Assembly (NCBI GenBank): GCA_903932865.1
Contig: CAIZHQ010000016.1
Span: forward strand, 1-64,000
From: an uncultured Burkholderiales bacterium
Lineage (GTDB): Bacteria > Pseudomonadota > Gammaproteobacteria > Burkholderiales > Burkholderiaceae_C
Direction of reading: 5' to 3'
DNA length: 64,000 nucleotides
Under the pieces are notes generated by a model. It worked only from the letters and a program-made list of their open reading frames with translations, was not told the origin of the DNA and did not search any database. Of the stretch, positions 63,932-64,000 are shown piece by piece (position 1 is the stretch's first letter; each line of letters starts with the position of its first letter). A program made the position numbers and the translations under genes.

Positions 63932-64000
63932 GGAATGGTTTGAGGGTTGCTCAGAAGTTTTGCTTGTGAAGCCAAGCAAATTTCAACTTATTCAATTTTG

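Noticed and set aside
1..64000. CRISPR array, prophage or insertion sequence
   Set aside because: No regularly spaced direct repeats, no integrase/transposase and no structural phage genes were seen on either strand.

Overview
This window looks like chromosome from a betaproteobacterium of the order Burkholderiales, most likely family Comamonadaceae (Limnohabitans/Rhodoferax-like). That placement is inferred from the 23S/5S rRNA tail, the moderately high GC content, the lptA-lptB-rpoN block, the Bug/TctC receptor, the PHA phasin and the general style of the proteins; no database search was possible. Nearly all the DNA is coding, and many genes overlap by 4 bp (ATGA), so translational coupling is common.

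Layout. (1) 1-521: 3' end of a 23S rRNA gene, spacer, 5S rRNA and a strong terminator, i.e. the end of an rRNA operon. (2) 605-8430: a tight operon for aerobic CoA-dependent 2-aminobenzoate (anthranilate)-type degradation: bifunctional monooxygenase/reductase, SDR, MarR regulator, enoyl-CoA hydratase, acyl-CoA dehydrogenase, aryl-CoA ligase and a divergent Rid-family protein. (3) 8693-10528: LysE exporter/LysR pair and a decayed remnant of a Fis-type regulator. (4) 10557-18435: a second catabolic cluster built around a homologue of the pyridine-ring-cleaving dioxygenase NicX, with a MarR regulator, flavin reductase, alpha/beta hydrolase, an acyl-CoA-dehydrogenase-fold protein that lacks the usual catalytic Glu motif, an acyl-CoA ligase, a TctC-type receptor and a haloacetate-dehalogenase-like hydrolase. 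I consider this the most likely place for an undescribed pathway. (5) 18494-20358: UPF0149/SEC-C protein, a BrnT/BrnA-like toxin-antitoxin pair under a striking 15-bp palindrome, and a PIN-domain protein. (6) 20355-27829, all on the minus strand: rRNA methyltransferase, rpoN, lptB, lptA, dsbA, a SPOR protein and argS.

(7) 28018-44513: mixed housekeeping and central metabolism: PsiF-repeat protein, LysR regulator, HMG-CoA-lyase family protein, malate synthase G, MFS exporter, class II glutamine amidotransferase, glutathione synthetase, AMP nucleosidase, a BKACE-family enzyme, a DUF4143-type ATPase, fused isobutyryl-CoA mutase IcmF with a palindromic operator, and a rhodanese. (8) 44570-54271: an amidase divergent from a complete peptide/nickel-type ABC importer followed by an MlrC-like M81 peptidase and a second amidase, apparently an uptake-and-hydrolysis locus for an amide or peptide-like compound. 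(9) 54495-61800: M23 peptidase plus bactofilin (cell-wall shape), pantothenate kinase CoaX, TetR regulator, phasin, rfbB-rfbD (dTDP-rhamnose), argB and slmA. (10) 61862-63859: an XRE-type regulator pseudogene with two in-frame stops, then a MocR-type regulator.

Together the window describes a metabolically versatile aerobe using aromatic and organic acids through CoA thioesters, with glyoxylate-cycle and branched-chain acyl-CoA functions to absorb the products and PHA storage. Start codons were chosen by ribosome binding sites, coupling to the upstream stop codon and family length; alternatives are noted where the choice is uncertain.
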